64,000 bases of DNA from CAZGNZ01 sp964527215 (GCA_964527215.1 CAZGNZ010000017.1:1-64000), one strand, 5' to 3'. Positions 28,172 to 38,146 are shown, numbered from the stretch's first letter. Translations and numbers: made by a program. The notes: generated by a model not told the origin, from the letters alone.

Positions 28172-29008
28172 TCAGTTGGGCGGCTGTTTCCGTGCTGAGC
28201 GCTTGCTGGCATCAAACAGGATATCCTGTTCCGAATGACTTAAGCCATCCCAACCCACCTTTTTCATCTTATCCAGCACATCATCCACCCTGCGCTTAAG
28301 CAAAGTCGTGTCGATATTTGCACCCGAACGTGGCTTGTCCCGGGAAGGGACTTTGGGAGTTCCAACTGGAATCTTCCTGGTTTTCTTTTTCAATCTGATC
28401 TTTGTCAGCCTCAGCAGATAAATATATCCGATTGCCATTCCGGAGAGATGGGTCAGGTGACTGACTGGTGATTCACCGGGTGAGAGAGTGGCGAAAAAGC
28501 TGACAGCTGCCAAAATTCCGATAAAATATTTCACTTTCAACGGCAGGACGGCCATCACCAGAACAATTTTGTTTGGAAAAAGGATTCCGTATGCAAGCAG
28601 AATGCCGTACACCGCTCCGCTGGCTCCCACCACCGGAATTAAAGAGTTGTAGTTGAATAAAACAGTGATCAGTCCACTGCCCATGCCGGTAATAAAAAAA
28701 TACTGCAGAAACCGTTTTTCTCCCCAACGCTTCTCCAAATCCCGGCCAAACATCCAGAATACAAACATATTCATAAACACATGAAGAAAACTGCCGTGCA
28801 GAAACAGATATGTAAAGGGCTGCCAAAAGCGAAACTCACGCCAGGAATCTGAAGGAACCAGTCCGAACACCCGGAAAATTTCCATCCGCAGACCGGAAAC
28901 CTCCACCAACAGAAAAACAATAATATTGGTCATTACCAGCATTTTTACTGCTTTCGTTGTTGCAAAGTAGCGTCGGTCAAACCGTACGGACTGGAATCGT
29001 TTTTTCAT
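28172..29008 (-). CDS. Rhomboid family intramembrane serine protease
   Basis: A 278-aa membrane protease when started at the ATG at 29008, which has an AGGGA ribosome-binding site 6 bases upstream. A GTG 54 bases further upstream is open but less well placed. The core has six hydrophobic segments. The catalytic serine lies in GASGAVYG near residue 130, and the catalytic histidine in the HLTHLSG helix near 186. The WQPFTYLFLHGSFLHVFMN stretch typical of rhomboids is present. The family cleaves transmembrane segments of other proteins. The charged tail (about 215-278) resembles the C-terminal extension of FCB-group rhomboids. Substrate unknown. Confidence 0.93.
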   Translation of the reverse strand: MKKRFQSVRFDRRYFATTKAVKMLVMTNIIVFLLVEVSGLRMEIFRVFGLVPSDSWREFRFWQPFTYLFLHGSFLHVFMNMFVFWMFGRDLEKRWGEKRFLQYFFITGMGSGLITVLFNYNSLIPVVGASGAVYGILLAYGILFPNKIVLVMAVLPLKVKYFIGILAAVSFFATLSPGESPVSHLTHLSGMAIGYIYLLRLTKIRLKKKTRKIPVGTPKVPSRDKPRSGANIDTTLLKRRVDDVLDKMKKVGWDGLSHSEQDILFDASKRSARKQPPN

Positions 29009-29109
29009 AGTTCCCTGATCATTTTTGAGAATAGGCAGCCGGTACCGCCTGTATTTTATCACCTGAATTCAATCAACTCCAACAGAATCCTGCTGCGGAA
29101 ACAGTCCTG

Positions 29110-29865
29110 TCACCGGACCTGATTGAGCAGTTCATGGAAAATTTTAATAGATTTGGACTGATTGAGTTCATCAACATGATAGGACAAAAACCGGACCAGA
29201 AATTGTCCCGCCTGTTTTTCCGTGGAAGTATCGGCAGATAATCGGTCAATCTGTTTCAGATGCAGGGATGAAAGCTGCTGCAGATATTGCAGTTCCCTGA
29301 CCGGCAGGGTTTCATTTCTTCCGCTGCTGCAGTTCCTGCAGGACAGTTCACCGGTTTCACTGCTGAAAACGGCTTCGGTCAGCGGTTTGCGGCACTGCGG
29401 ACAAAACTCAAGCTCAGGACGAAAGCCAAGCTGAACCGTCAGCTGATACAGAAAGAAATCAAACACCCTGAAAATGGAAGTGTTCTGTTCTCCCAGTTTT
29501 TTCAAAACCGCTGTAATCAGACGGTACAGCACCGGGTGCGGATCTTCTGTTCGGGTGCATCTGTCCAGCATATCCACCATTGTTAATCCGGCTGTCAGTT
29601 TCTGATAGCTTTCCCGAAGATTATCAGACCCTGCCGCCAGCTGCGCCGAAGAGAGAATCTGGATATCCCGTCCGGATTTATGATAATACATGATTTCCAG
29701 GATCGTCAGCGGCTCCAGAATGGATCCCATGGGGTTTTTGGGTCGTCTGGCTCCTTTGGCCATTACTGTCACTTTGCCAAATGACCGGGTAAACAGTCGG
29801 CAGATCAGACTGGTATCGCTGTACTGAATGGTGCGAAGCACAACGGCTTCCGTGGTTAGCTGCAT
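29110..29865 (-). CDS. recO: DNA repair protein RecO
   Basis: A 251-aa protein of usual length. RecO, with RecR and RecF, loads RecA onto SSB-coated single-stranded DNA. The N-terminal OB fold begins with TEAVVLRTIQYSDTS and contains the family signature VMAKGARRPKN. A central helical region follows. A cysteine pair set, CPQC with CRNC about 20 residues later, suggests a zinc site as in many RecO proteins. It lies between rhomboid and proS on the same strand, with gaps of about 100-150 bp. Confidence 0.93.
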   Translation of the reverse strand: MQLTTEAVVLRTIQYSDTSLICRLFTRSFGKVTVMAKGARRPKNPMGSILEPLTILEIMYYHKSGRDIQILSSAQLAAGSDNLRESYQKLTAGLTMVDMLDRCTRTEDPHPVLYRLITAVLKKLGEQNTSIFRVFDFFLYQLTVQLGFRPELEFCPQCRKPLTEAVFSSETGELSCRNCSSGRNETLPVRELQYLQQLSSLHLKQIDRLSADTSTEKQAGQFLVRFLSYHVDELNQSKSIKIFHELLNQVR

Positions 29866-30016
29866 GCTTTTTTGTCGCGCTGTCCTGCTGCGGAACAGGG
29901 CATGTTTATCATCGATCTGATATGGCAGTCAACCTGAAGTTTGTTTTCAGATTCCCATATCAATAGAGGAAAACCGGAGCTTCAGCCGAATACCGTATGA
30001 CCGGTATTGGCGGATT

Positions 30017-31489
30017 TTAATAGGATTTGGCGCAAATCACCTGATGCCTGGCCGGTACTCCGGAATAAATACATGTCATGCCGTCGGGGTTTTCATCGAA
30101 TGGAATACAGCGGATTGTGGCCTTGGTCTCTTCCTGAATTCTGGCTTCCGTTTCGGCTGTGCCGTCCCAGCCGCAGCGTACAAACCCGCCTTTATCAACG
30201 ATGGATTTGAATTCATCCCAGGTTTCGGCGGAAAAGGTATGCTCATTCCTGAAGTCAAGTGCCTGCTGATAAAGATTCTGCTGGATTTCATCGAGGAGCG
30301 CAGTGATTTTTTCTGCTGCCGTATCCCGGTCAAGCGCGAATTTTTCACCGGTATCTCTTCGCGCCACGAAAACCTGCTGTTTTTCCATATCCCGGGGACC
30401 GGCTTCCACTCGAACCGGAACGCCCTTCATTTCCCATTCATTGAATTTATATCCCGGGGAAACCTTTTTACGGTCATCAAGATTCCAGCGGATATTCCGT
30501 GCCGACAGACCATCAAGAACAGGCTGCAGGAATTCTCGGACCGCTGTATCGTCCTGATTGGACCGGACAATTGGAAGAATCACCGTTTGAATGGGAGCAA
30601 CCCGCGGCGGAAGACGCAGCCCCTTGTCATCGCCATGACTCATGATTAACGCTCCCACCAGTCTGGTACTCACTCCCCAACTGGTGGCATACACAAATTC
30701 TTCCCGGTTATTTTCATTTTGGAATTTCACATCGAAGGCCTTGGCGAAATTCTGTCCGAGGTAATGGGAGGTGCCGGCCTGAAGAGCCTTTTTATCTCCC
30801 ATCATTGCTTCAATGCAGTATGTGTCCACAGCGCCGGCGAATTTTTCCGACTCTGATTTAAGACCGGTGTAAACAGGAACTGCCAGCACGTCCTCAGCGA
30901 CTTCCCGATACACTTCCAGCATCTTCAACGCTTCTTCGCGGGCTTCTTCGGCAGTGGCATGGGCGGTGTGGCCTTCCTGCCACAGAAATTCACTTGTCCT
31001 CAGGAACAGCCGCGTGCGCATTTCCCAGCGGACCACATTGGCCCATTGATTTATCAGAAGCGGAAGATCCCGGTAAGACCCGATCCATTTTTTGTACATG
31101 GCCCAAATAACCGTTTCGCTGGTGGGACGCACGATGATTTCTTCCTCCAGCCTGGACAAAGGATCCACTTCCAGATCGCTGCCGTCTGCAGTGGCACGCA
31201 GACGGGAATGGGTCACGACAGCACACTCTTTGGCAAACCCTTCCACATGTTCCGCTTCCCTGGCAAGAAAAGATTTGGGAATAAACAGCGGAAAGTAGGC
31301 ATTGACATGACCGGTATCCCTGAACCGGCTGTCCAGTGCAGACTTGATACCCTCCCAGATACTGAAGCCATACGGACGAACCACCATAGTCCCCTTTACA
31401 GGACCATAATCGGCCAGCTGCGCTTTTGTAATTACATCAGTGTACCAGCGTGAGTAGTCTTCGCTCTTGGGTGTAACGCCTTTAGCCAT
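30017..31489 (-). CDS. proS: Proline--tRNA ligase, type 3 (archaeal/eukaryote-like)
   Basis: This enzyme charges tRNA-Pro with proline using ATP. The 490-aa length, the N-terminus (SEDYSRWYTDVI) and the absence of the INS editing domain identify the type 3 form. Class II motif 2 is RWEMRTRLFLRTSEFLWQEG and motif 3 includes ALIMSHGDDKG. The anticodon-binding domain follows. The protein ends in the type 3 C-terminal domain with the characteristic terminal tyrosine (ICAKSY). This form is the rule in archaea and eukaryotes and is scattered in bacteria, including FCB groups. No T-box-like leader was seen in the 140-bp gap upstream. Confidence 0.95.
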   Translation of the reverse strand: MAKGVTPKSEDYSRWYTDVITKAQLADYGPVKGTMVVRPYGFSIWEGIKSALDSRFRDTGHVNAYFPLFIPKSFLAREAEHVEGFAKECAVVTHSRLRATADGSDLEVDPLSRLEEEIIVRPTSETVIWAMYKKWIGSYRDLPLLINQWANVVRWEMRTRLFLRTSEFLWQEGHTAHATAEEAREEALKMLEVYREVAEDVLAVPVYTGLKSESEKFAGAVDTYCIEAMMGDKKALQAGTSHYLGQNFAKAFDVKFQNENNREEFVYATSWGVSTRLVGALIMSHGDDKGLRLPPRVAPIQTVILPIVRSNQDDTAVREFLQPVLDGLSARNIRWNLDDRKKVSPGYKFNEWEMKGVPVRVEAGPRDMEKQQVFVARRDTGEKFALDRDTAAEKITALLDEIQQNLYQQALDFRNEHTFSAETWDEFKSIVDKGGFVRCGWDGTAETEARIQEETKATIRCIPFDENPDGMTCIYSGVPARHQVICAKSY

Positions 31490-31629
31490 GAGAACCTTTC
31501 AAAATAAGTTGAGATCGTATCCGTAAAAACCGCATAATTCCGCCGCAGACAGCGGAATTTCCACTCTGAAAACGGGCGGGAATTTACATTGAAAAATAAG
31601 ACAAGATACAGGCTAAACCTGCAGACGGC

Positions 31630-32667
31630 CTATACCAGATGCGCTAGCTGTTCCAGACTGTAGACAATGTCATCCTGCTCAATACCGTAATGGGTCACCA
31701 TTCGAAAGCGGTTGGGTCCTGTCTGAAGAAACCGGACTCCGCGCTTTTCCATCTGAATCACCAGTTCATGCGGTTCAATCCGATCACTGTCCAGATTGAA
31801 GAAAACCAGATTGGTATGCACCTGATCCAGACGGATGTGGATACCCTTCATCTGAGCCAGCCCGTCTGCCAGAATTCGAGCATTATTATGATCCTCTTCA
31901 AGTCTTGGTATCATTTCATCCAGAGCCACAATGCCGGCTGCTGCCAGCACGCCTGCCTGACGCATACCGCCGCCCAGGGTTTTCCGGTATCTGCGGGCAT
32001 GATAAATAAATTCTGAAGACCCGCACAGCAGCGAGCCGACAGGTGCTGACAGACCTTTTGAAAGACAGACACTGACCGAATCCACCGAATCCACCAGTTC
32101 CGCTGCCGGGACTTTTTGGGCTGCCGCTGCATTGAAAAGCCGGGCTCCGTCCACATGAATACGCAGATTGTTTTCCCTGGCAATGTCAACGGTCTCCCGA
32201 ATGAAACCTGGTTTCAGGGGAGTGCCAAAACACATATTATGGGTGTTTTCCAGACAGATCAGACGTGTCACCGGGAAATGCACATTATCATCCCGAATCG
32301 CCGCACGTATCCGGTCGGTATCCATTGAACCGTCATCCAGGTTGGGAATCTGATAAGAATGGACACCGCCCATCGTGGAAATTCCGCCGGCCTCGTAAAT
32401 AAAAGTATGGGAGCGGTCACCCACTATCGCTTCCGATCCGCGTCCGCAATGAACCAGCACCGCAATGAGATTGCTCATCGTTCCGCTGGGCACAAAAAGC
32501 GCTTTGTCAAACTGCAGCAAGGCAGCCACTTTTCTTTCCAGTTCATTGATGGTGGGATCTTCCTCAAAAACATCATCTCCCAGCACAGCCGATTGAATTG
32601 CAGCCTTCATTGCCGGAGACGGCAGTGTTACCGTATCGCTTCTCAAATCAATTATCTTATCCATCAT
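31630..32667 (-). CDS. ltaE: Low-specificity L-threonine aldolase
   Basis: A 345-aa PLP enzyme of fold type I that splits L-threonine or L-allo-threonine into glycine and acetaldehyde. The family start is clear (IDLRSDTVTLPSPAM), as is the GDDVFEEDPT stretch. The PLP lysine lies in SVCLSKGLSAPVGS near residue 200, preceded by the HVDGARLFNA aspartate that contacts the pyridine nitrogen. Length and order match the family. A run of nine C (nine G on this strand) lies 35-43 bases upstream of the ATG, in the probable leader or promoter. No neighbour indicates a pathway partner. Confidence 0.95.
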   Translation of the reverse strand: MMDKIIDLRSDTVTLPSPAMKAAIQSAVLGDDVFEEDPTINELERKVAALLQFDKALFVPSGTMSNLIAVLVHCGRGSEAIVGDRSHTFIYEAGGISTMGGVHSYQIPNLDDGSMDTDRIRAAIRDDNVHFPVTRLICLENTHNMCFGTPLKPGFIRETVDIARENNLRIHVDGARLFNAAAAQKVPAAELVDSVDSVSVCLSKGLSAPVGSLLCGSSEFIYHARRYRKTLGGGMRQAGVLAAAGIVALDEMIPRLEEDHNNARILADGLAQMKGIHIRLDQVHTNLVFFNLDSDRIEPHELVIQMEKRGVRFLQTGPNRFRMVTHYGIEQDDIVYSLEQLAHLV

Positions 32668-33366
32668 GATTCCTGTTTTTCTCGTTGTTCAGGATGATTC
32701 GCCCCCCCCCATCCGCAAATTCAATCAAGTGCTTCGTTTGCGGGAATATCTCGTTTTCTGCAGAAAACCTGTTCGAATTCATCTGTTTTGCGGTTTTGAG
32801 ATCACACAAAATTACAAAGGACTTCGGGTATTTTCCGCCTTAACAGGCAACCACTGTTTACTATGACCGGTGTACCGCAGTGCGTTCAGCCGGAAATTAC
32901 CCAGGCTGTCGCTGGAACCCGAACAGAATCAATCCTTGGATACTGTGATTTTAAATCCGCCATTTGGCGTGGCGGCGAAATTGTAAATGACCCGATCGAT
33001 TATTGATACACCGTCCCATCAGCTGACGGGCGGGGAAATTCATTAGCGCAATGCATTTTTTGAAAACGAAATGCGGGAAAACCTCGGAATCTCAAGTCAA
33101 TTGAAAAGAACTTCATCAAAATGGGGTTTGGGAATGCAATAAGGCTTAAATGTTATGACTCCCGGGACACATCCCGGGTCCAGGGTTCCGTGCGGCGCCG
33201 GCGGGAATTCAACCGGACGCACATGTCCGCCGACTGATGGATTATGTGTTGGGTTTTTCAAAATACAACTGAGATAAATTCAAGTTAAGTCCATGCTGCA
33301 TCATGAATTACAAATCACAATTTAGGACCGCACAATTCACACGGCGGATTATTAAATTACGGACTC
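32668..33366. other. Intergenic region between divergent ltaE and amidohydrolase genes
   Basis: About 700 bp without a credible gene. It holds a C9 run at 32702-32710, a 93-bp family 3 repeat (32953-33045) and a CCCGGG...CCCGGG hairpin (33161-33178). Promoters of both divergent genes should be here, but no box stands out clearly. Confidence 0.65.
32953..33045 (+). repeat. 93-bp intergenic repeat (family 3), copy 2
   Basis: Same ends and length as the copy at 23688-23780 (AAATCCGCCATTTGGCGTGG to GCGGGGAAATTCATT). The middle is diverged, while both hairpin regions are kept. One base of the second stem has changed (CCCATC opposite GACGGG). Confidence 0.75.
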
Positions 33367-34932
33367 ATGACACATGACATATTTATACAAAACGCACACA
33401 TCATCACCCTGAACCCACAGCTGCCCAGAGCGGATTCGCTTCATATTTGTGAAGGCCGCATTGAATCAATTGGGCTGGGTCTCCAACCGCCGGTTTCTTC
33501 AGAAGTTGTGGATGCCGGGGGCGCATTCATTGTACCGGGTCTCACGGATGCCCATGTACATTTATCCAATTTCGGTCGATTTCTGGAAGAACTGCAGCTG
33601 AAGCAGCTGACCGGTCCGAAAGACGTCATCCCGCTGATAAAAGAAAAGCAGCAATCGGTACTGTCCGGTGAATGGATACTTGGAAGAGGCTGGGACCAGA
33701 CAGGCTGGCCTGACGGGATTTTCCCGCCGTCGACGATACTGGACAGTCTTTCCGGCAAACATCCCATTGTTCTGACTCGCGTTGACGGACATGCAATGTG
33801 GGTAAACCGGACTGCCTTACAGGCTGCCGGCATTGATCCTGCCGGTTCTCCCCCTGACGGAGGTCAGATTATCAATAACTGCATTCTGGTGGACAACGCA
33901 ATGGATCCGGTTATGAACTGTATTCCGCAGAGTGACGGCCGGACGGTCAAGCGCTATATACAGCGGGGAGCGGAAACTTTTGCCAGTCGGGGCATCACGG
34001 AAATCCACGATGTCTGGCAGACACAGCAGGAAATCAGCATCATCCGCGAGTTGATTGCCATGGATAAATTTCCCGTTCGCTGCTATGGAATGCTGCCATA
34101 CAATAACACAGCTCTCCTGCAGCAGTTTTTTGATGAAGGTCCCTATATTTCCGATTTCTACACCATCCGCGCAGTCAAAGCCTTTGCAGACGGAGCACTG
34201 GGAAGCCGCGGGGCGGCACTTCTGGAAGACTACAGCGATGATCCCGGGAATACCGGTCTGATCATCGTGGATGAAGCGGTATTTGCGGATCTTGCCTGCA
34301 GATGCCGTGATGCCGGATTTCAACTGTGCACCCATGCCATTGGCGATCGTGCAAACCGGTTTGTGCTGGATCAGTATATCAGCGCCGTGGCTCCCGATAA
34401 ACAACACCGCTGGCGGGTGGAACATGCGCAAATGGTCACCGACGCCGATCTTCCCAAGTTTACCGAACACGGAATCCTTCCGTCCGTTCAGCCCAGTCAC
34501 TGCACCAGCGATATGAAATGGCTGGAAACCAGACTGGGAGCTCAAAGAACGGCGACAGTTTCTCGACTGAACACAATGGTTCAGGCCGGCTTGAAAATAC
34601 CCGGAGGATCGGACTGTCCCATTGAAGACGGCATTCCTTTGTGGGAATACTATGCCGCGGTCACTCGCCAGGATCACCGCGGGAATCCGCCGGGCGGATG
34701 GCATTCGGAGGAACGGCTTTCTCCCCTCAATGCCCTTCGAATGCTGACTGTCTGGGCAGCATATGGTGCATTCGCAGAACACCGTCGAGGACAGATCAGA
34801 GACGGATTTGATGCCGATCTGACATTTCTTGACCGAAACATACTTGAAATACCGCACACGGAAATACTGGGTACTCAAATACTGGCCACGATGACGGCAG
34901 GAAAATTCACTTTCAGACATCCCTCATTCTGA
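33367..34932 (+). CDS. Amidohydrolase family protein (YtcJ-like)
   Basis: A 521-aa metal-dependent hydrolase of the amidohydrolase superfamily, YtcJ/N-substituted formamide deformylase-like branch. It begins with the small beta-sandwich (DIFIQNAHIITLNP). The metal-binding HxH is in LTDAHVHLS near residues 63-65. GRGWDQTGW and VDGHAMWVN follow, both typical of the branch, then the CTHAIGD histidine and the late GGSDCPIE aspartate. It probably hydrolyses C-N bonds in amides or cyclic amides, but the substrate cannot be predicted. There is no signal peptide, so it should be cytoplasmic. It stands alone between two larger gaps. Confidence 0.92.
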   Translation: MTHDIFIQNAHIITLNPQLPRADSLHICEGRIESIGLGLQPPVSSEVVDAGGAFIVPGLTDAHVHLSNFGRFLEELQLKQLTGPKDVIPLIKEKQQSVLSGEWILGRGWDQTGWPDGIFPPSTILDSLSGKHPIVLTRVDGHAMWVNRTALQAAGIDPAGSPPDGGQIINNCILVDNAMDPVMNCIPQSDGRTVKRYIQRGAETFASRGITEIHDVWQTQQEISIIRELIAMDKFPVRCYGMLPYNNTALLQQFFDEGPYISDFYTIRAVKAFADGALGSRGAALLEDYSDDPGNTGLIIVDEAVFADLACRCRDAGFQLCTHAIGDRANRFVLDQYISAVAPDKQHRWRVEHAQMVTDADLPKFTEHGILPSVQPSHCTSDMKWLETRLGAQRTATVSRLNTMVQAGLKIPGGSDCPIEDGIPLWEYYAAVTRQDHRGNPPGGWHSEERLSPLNALRMLTVWAAYGAFAEHRRGQIRDGFDADLTFLDRNILEIPHTEILGTQILATMTAGKFTFRHPSF

Positions 34933-35204
34933 TCCCCGATCGGGATCCACAGCAATAGTTTTATACTCGAAACTTGATGAAGCAGCACACCCTGCTGCAC
35001 GGTTTTCTCTGGTCATGGAATTCCATATAAATATTTTGCAATTCTCTCTTTTGATACAAAAACGGATCGTAATAAATTGACTGGCTCTTTTCCAAATCGT
35101 TTTAGATGATTTGGTGCTGGCGAATTGCGTTCGGAAATAGTTTCCGATTTAGAATTAACCGCAATATTGCCTGACATAACCCTAACTTTAAACAGATATA
35201 CATT

Positions 35205-37148
35205 ATGATCAAAAGCATTGGATTCAGATGGTTAGTAATCGGGGTTGTGCTCCTTGTCAGTGCACTTCAGTTGATCCCTTCCATCCAGTTCTTTTCCATG
35301 TCTGCCGAAGACAAAGAACAGATGAAGACAGATGAACCCGAGACATTACAGGAATTAACCGATCAGTCCTTGAATTTGGGACTGGATCTGCAGGGCGGAA
35401 TGCATGTCGTCCTGGAAGTGGACCTGCCGGTACTGGTTGAAAATCTCGCAGATCACAAGGCAGAGGAACTGAGTGAAGCTGTGGCGGAAGCCCGGAAAAC
35501 GGCACTGGATGCCAACCGGGATTTCTGGGAAGAATTTGAACGTGCATCAAACAGAATGGATTTGCGGCTGATCCGGTATTTTTCCACCATGGAAGGTCTG
35601 CGCGGAAAAAGCAATACCGATGTGATATCCGTATTGAAGGAAGAGGGTGAAAATGCCACCAGCAGTGCGCTGGAGATTATCCGCAACCGGGTGGATGAAT
35701 TTGGTGTGTCGGAACCCAATATCCAGAAAAGCGGGCACGACCGCATCGTGGTTGAACTGGCCGGTATAGAAGACCCTGAAAGAGCCAGGAATTTGATCCA
35801 GAGAACAGCGCTGCTGGAATTCACGCTGGTAAAAACCAATGATGATCTTTCCGGCATGATTGAAAAACTGGACAATGCCCTTCTTGCTGCCGAAGGTCCT
35901 GCAGAGGAACCCGCTGACAGTGTGAATACTGAACCGGCGGATGATTCAGACCTTGTGATTGAGGAAGATGCGCTGACGGCGGACTCGACCGATGCGGATG
36001 AACTGGATGATTTGTTTGACACATTCGAGGAAGACTCGGAAACCAGTCTTTTAAAAACCACGGATGATATTCTCATCGATAAACCGTTTTCCGGTTATCT
36101 GAGATCCTTTCCGGGCGGCATGGGTGTCCTGGCTGGTGATATTCCTGCCTTTACCAAATTACTGAATTCAGAGGCCGTTCAGAACGTTATCCCCGGTGAT
36201 GCTGTTTTTCTGTGGGGCAGCAAGGTTTTGGAAGGTGCCACTCAGGAAGGGACTTCAATCGCATTCCAGAATCTGTATTACGTCAGTTCCGAGGCGGTTC
36301 TGACCGGCGGCGTGGTTACTGACGCCCGGGCAGCCTTCGGAGGTGTCGGCACGGATCAAACCGGTAAAGCTGTCGTAAACCTGGCAATGGATTCTGAGGG
36401 CAGCAAAGACTGGGCCCGTTTTACCGGGGCAAACATCGGCCGAAATGTTGCCATCGTCCTGGACAAAAAAGTGTATATGGCACCCAATATCCGTGATCGA
36501 ATTCCCGGCGGCCGAACCCAGATAAGCGGTTTGGACAATATCGATGAAGCGATGGATATCGCCAATGTGCTTCGAGCCGGTAAACTCCCGGCACCGGTGG
36601 TCATTGTCGAAGAACACACTGTCGGTCCGTCTCTTGGTGAAGACTCCATTATTGCCGGCTCAAAAGCCATGCTGTACGGCTTTATTGCCATTATCATTTT
36701 TATGGCAATCTATTATCAGGGATCCGGACTGCTGGCCAATCTTTCCCTGATTCTGAATCTATTCATTGTCATCGGGGTTCTGGCGATGCTTAAAGCCACT
36801 CTGACACTGCCGGGTATTGCCGGTCTGATTCTAACGATCGGTATGGCGGTGGATGCCAATGTCATCATTTTTGAACGAATCCGTGAAGAACTCAACAAAG
36901 GGAAAACGGTCAGGGCTTCCATTGAAGCCGGTTATTCCCGTGCATTCACAACCATTCTGGATGCCAATATCACCACATTGATCGCCGCCTTTGTTCTGGC
37001 GTGGAACGGCTCCGGTCCCATCAAAGGATTTGCCGTCACACTCAGTGTGGGCATCATCAGCTCCATGTTTACGGCAGTATTCATCACACGGACCATCTTC
37101 ATGATGTTCGGCAATAAAAAACCTCTTAAAAGTTTGAGCATAGGATGA
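35205..37148 (+). CDS. secD: Protein translocase subunit SecD
   Basis: SecD works with SecF and SecYEG, using the proton motive force to pull exported proteins across the inner membrane. The 647-aa protein has TM1 (about 10-30), the GLDLQGGMHVVLEVD signature at the start of the periplasmic P1 domain, and NRVDEFGVSEPNIQ. The C-terminal five-helix RND-like region has GMAVDANVIIFERIREE. Between the two parts of P1 lies a strongly acidic, low-complexity stretch (about residues 229-282), longer than in most SecD proteins. SecF follows with a 4-bp ATGA overlap, so the pair is translationally coupled. Confidence 0.96.
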   Translation: MIKSIGFRWLVIGVVLLVSALQLIPSIQFFSMSAEDKEQMKTDEPETLQELTDQSLNLGLDLQGGMHVVLEVDLPVLVENLADHKAEELSEAVAEARKTALDANRDFWEEFERASNRMDLRLIRYFSTMEGLRGKSNTDVISVLKEEGENATSSALEIIRNRVDEFGVSEPNIQKSGHDRIVVELAGIEDPERARNLIQRTALLEFTLVKTNDDLSGMIEKLDNALLAAEGPAEEPADSVNTEPADDSDLVIEEDALTADSTDADELDDLFDTFEEDSETSLLKTTDDILIDKPFSGYLRSFPGGMGVLAGDIPAFTKLLNSEAVQNVIPGDAVFLWGSKVLEGATQEGTSIAFQNLYYVSSEAVLTGGVVTDARAAFGGVGTDQTGKAVVNLAMDSEGSKDWARFTGANIGRNVAIVLDKKVYMAPNIRDRIPGGRTQISGLDNIDEAMDIANVLRAGKLPAPVVIVEEHTVGPSLGEDSIIAGSKAMLYGFIAIIIFMAIYYQGSGLLANLSLILNLFIVIGVLAMLKATLTLPGIAGLILTIGMAVDANVIIFERIREELNKGKTVRASIEAGYSRAFTTILDANITTLIAAFVLAWNGSGPIKGFAVTLSVGIISSMFTAVFITRTIFMMFGNKKPLKSLSIG

Positions 37149-38035
37149 GAGTATTTAAAAACATAAGCATTGATTTTGTCAGCAAGCGGAAGGCTGCCAG
37201 CCTTTTTTCAATCGTTATGATTGTCATTGGCATCGGGGCAATTGTTGTCCGTGGCGGTTTAAATCTTGCCATCGATTTTACCGGCGGAACGGAAGTTCAG
37301 CTGCGGTTTGAACAGCCTATGGATATTGGAGATGCCCGAAAGGCACTGGAAGCACAGGGAATCGAAAATCCCAGTCTGGTTACCATCGGTTCCGACCGGG
37401 AACTTCTGCTCTACACCCAGCTGTCCGGTCCTGAAGTCAAGGAAGAAGTCCAGGCCGCTTTTGCCGACCGGGAGTTTGAAACACGGCGCATTGAGCAGGT
37501 CGGACCGAAGATCGGCAAGGAAACCAGCAATGATGCCTTTCTGGCAATTATGATGGCTCTCCTGCTGATTCTGTTTTATATCATGTTCCGCTTTGATTTC
37601 TATTACGCACTTGGCAGTGTGGCCGCACTGGTTCACGATATTCTTATTACGGTAGGTATTTTCGCCATCTTCAATCTGGAAATTAATCTGATTATTGTGG
37701 CTGCGTTCCTGACGATTGTCGGATACTCCCTGAACGACACCATTGTGGTTTACGACCGTATCCGCGAAAATATCAAGGCATACGCCAGCAAATCCCTTGA
37801 AGATATCGTAAACATATCACTCAATACGACCCTTAACCGTACTGTTATTACCAGTGTGACCACCTTGCTGGTTGTTATTTCACTGCTGATTTTCAGTCTG
37901 GGTCACATCGTGCTGTTTGCCACGGCACTCTTCATCGGGATATTGATTGGTACGTATTCCTCCATATTCGTCGCCAGCCCCGTGATGATTTTCTTTGAAA
38001 ACAAACAGCATCGTAAGCTGAAAAAGAAAAAATAG
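37145..38035 (+). CDS. secF: Protein translocase subunit SecF
   Basis: The 296-aa partner of SecD in the inner membrane. It has the N-terminal helix and then the family motif LAIDFTGGTEVQLRF at the start of the periplasmic domain. The RND-type membrane core contains RFDFYYALGSVAALVHD and GYSLNDTIVVYDRIREN, including the conserved aspartate and arginine residues of the proton path. Its start overlaps the secD stop by 4 bp. A strong intrinsic terminator starts about 30 bp after its stop, so the transcript probably ends here. Confidence 0.96.
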   Translation: MRVFKNISIDFVSKRKAASLFSIVMIVIGIGAIVVRGGLNLAIDFTGGTEVQLRFEQPMDIGDARKALEAQGIENPSLVTIGSDRELLLYTQLSGPEVKEEVQAAFADREFETRRIEQVGPKIGKETSNDAFLAIMMALLLILFYIMFRFDFYYALGSVAALVHDILITVGIFAIFNLEINLIIVAAFLTIVGYSLNDTIVVYDRIRENIKAYASKSLEDIVNISLNTTLNRTVITSVTTLLVVISLLIFSLGHIVLFATALFIGILIGTYSSIFVASPVMIFFENKQHRKLKKKK

Positions 38036-38065
38036 CTTCGGAGCCCCAATCAGTTTGTACCACTC

Positions 38066-38105
38066 AAAAAGACTCCGCTTCACTCGGGGTCTTTTTATTT
38101 TTTTT
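38066..38105 (+). terminator. Intrinsic terminator after secF
   Basis: A 12-bp stem (AAAAAGACTCCG pairing with CGGGGTCTTTTT, one G-U pair) with a 7-base loop is followed by a T-rich run. It separates secDF from purA. Confidence 0.9.
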
Positions 38106-38146
38106 AAGATGTTCAACCCGTTTCAACCTATATTGGAAGCATATTC

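Noticed and set aside
33817..34920. 367-codon open frame opposite the amidohydrolase
   Set aside because: It is fully inside a well-supported gene on the other strand and shows no domain.
34933..34955. GATCCCCGATCGGGATC hairpin after the amidohydrolase as a terminator
   Set aside because: A short stem exists but no T-run follows, so it was not called a terminator.
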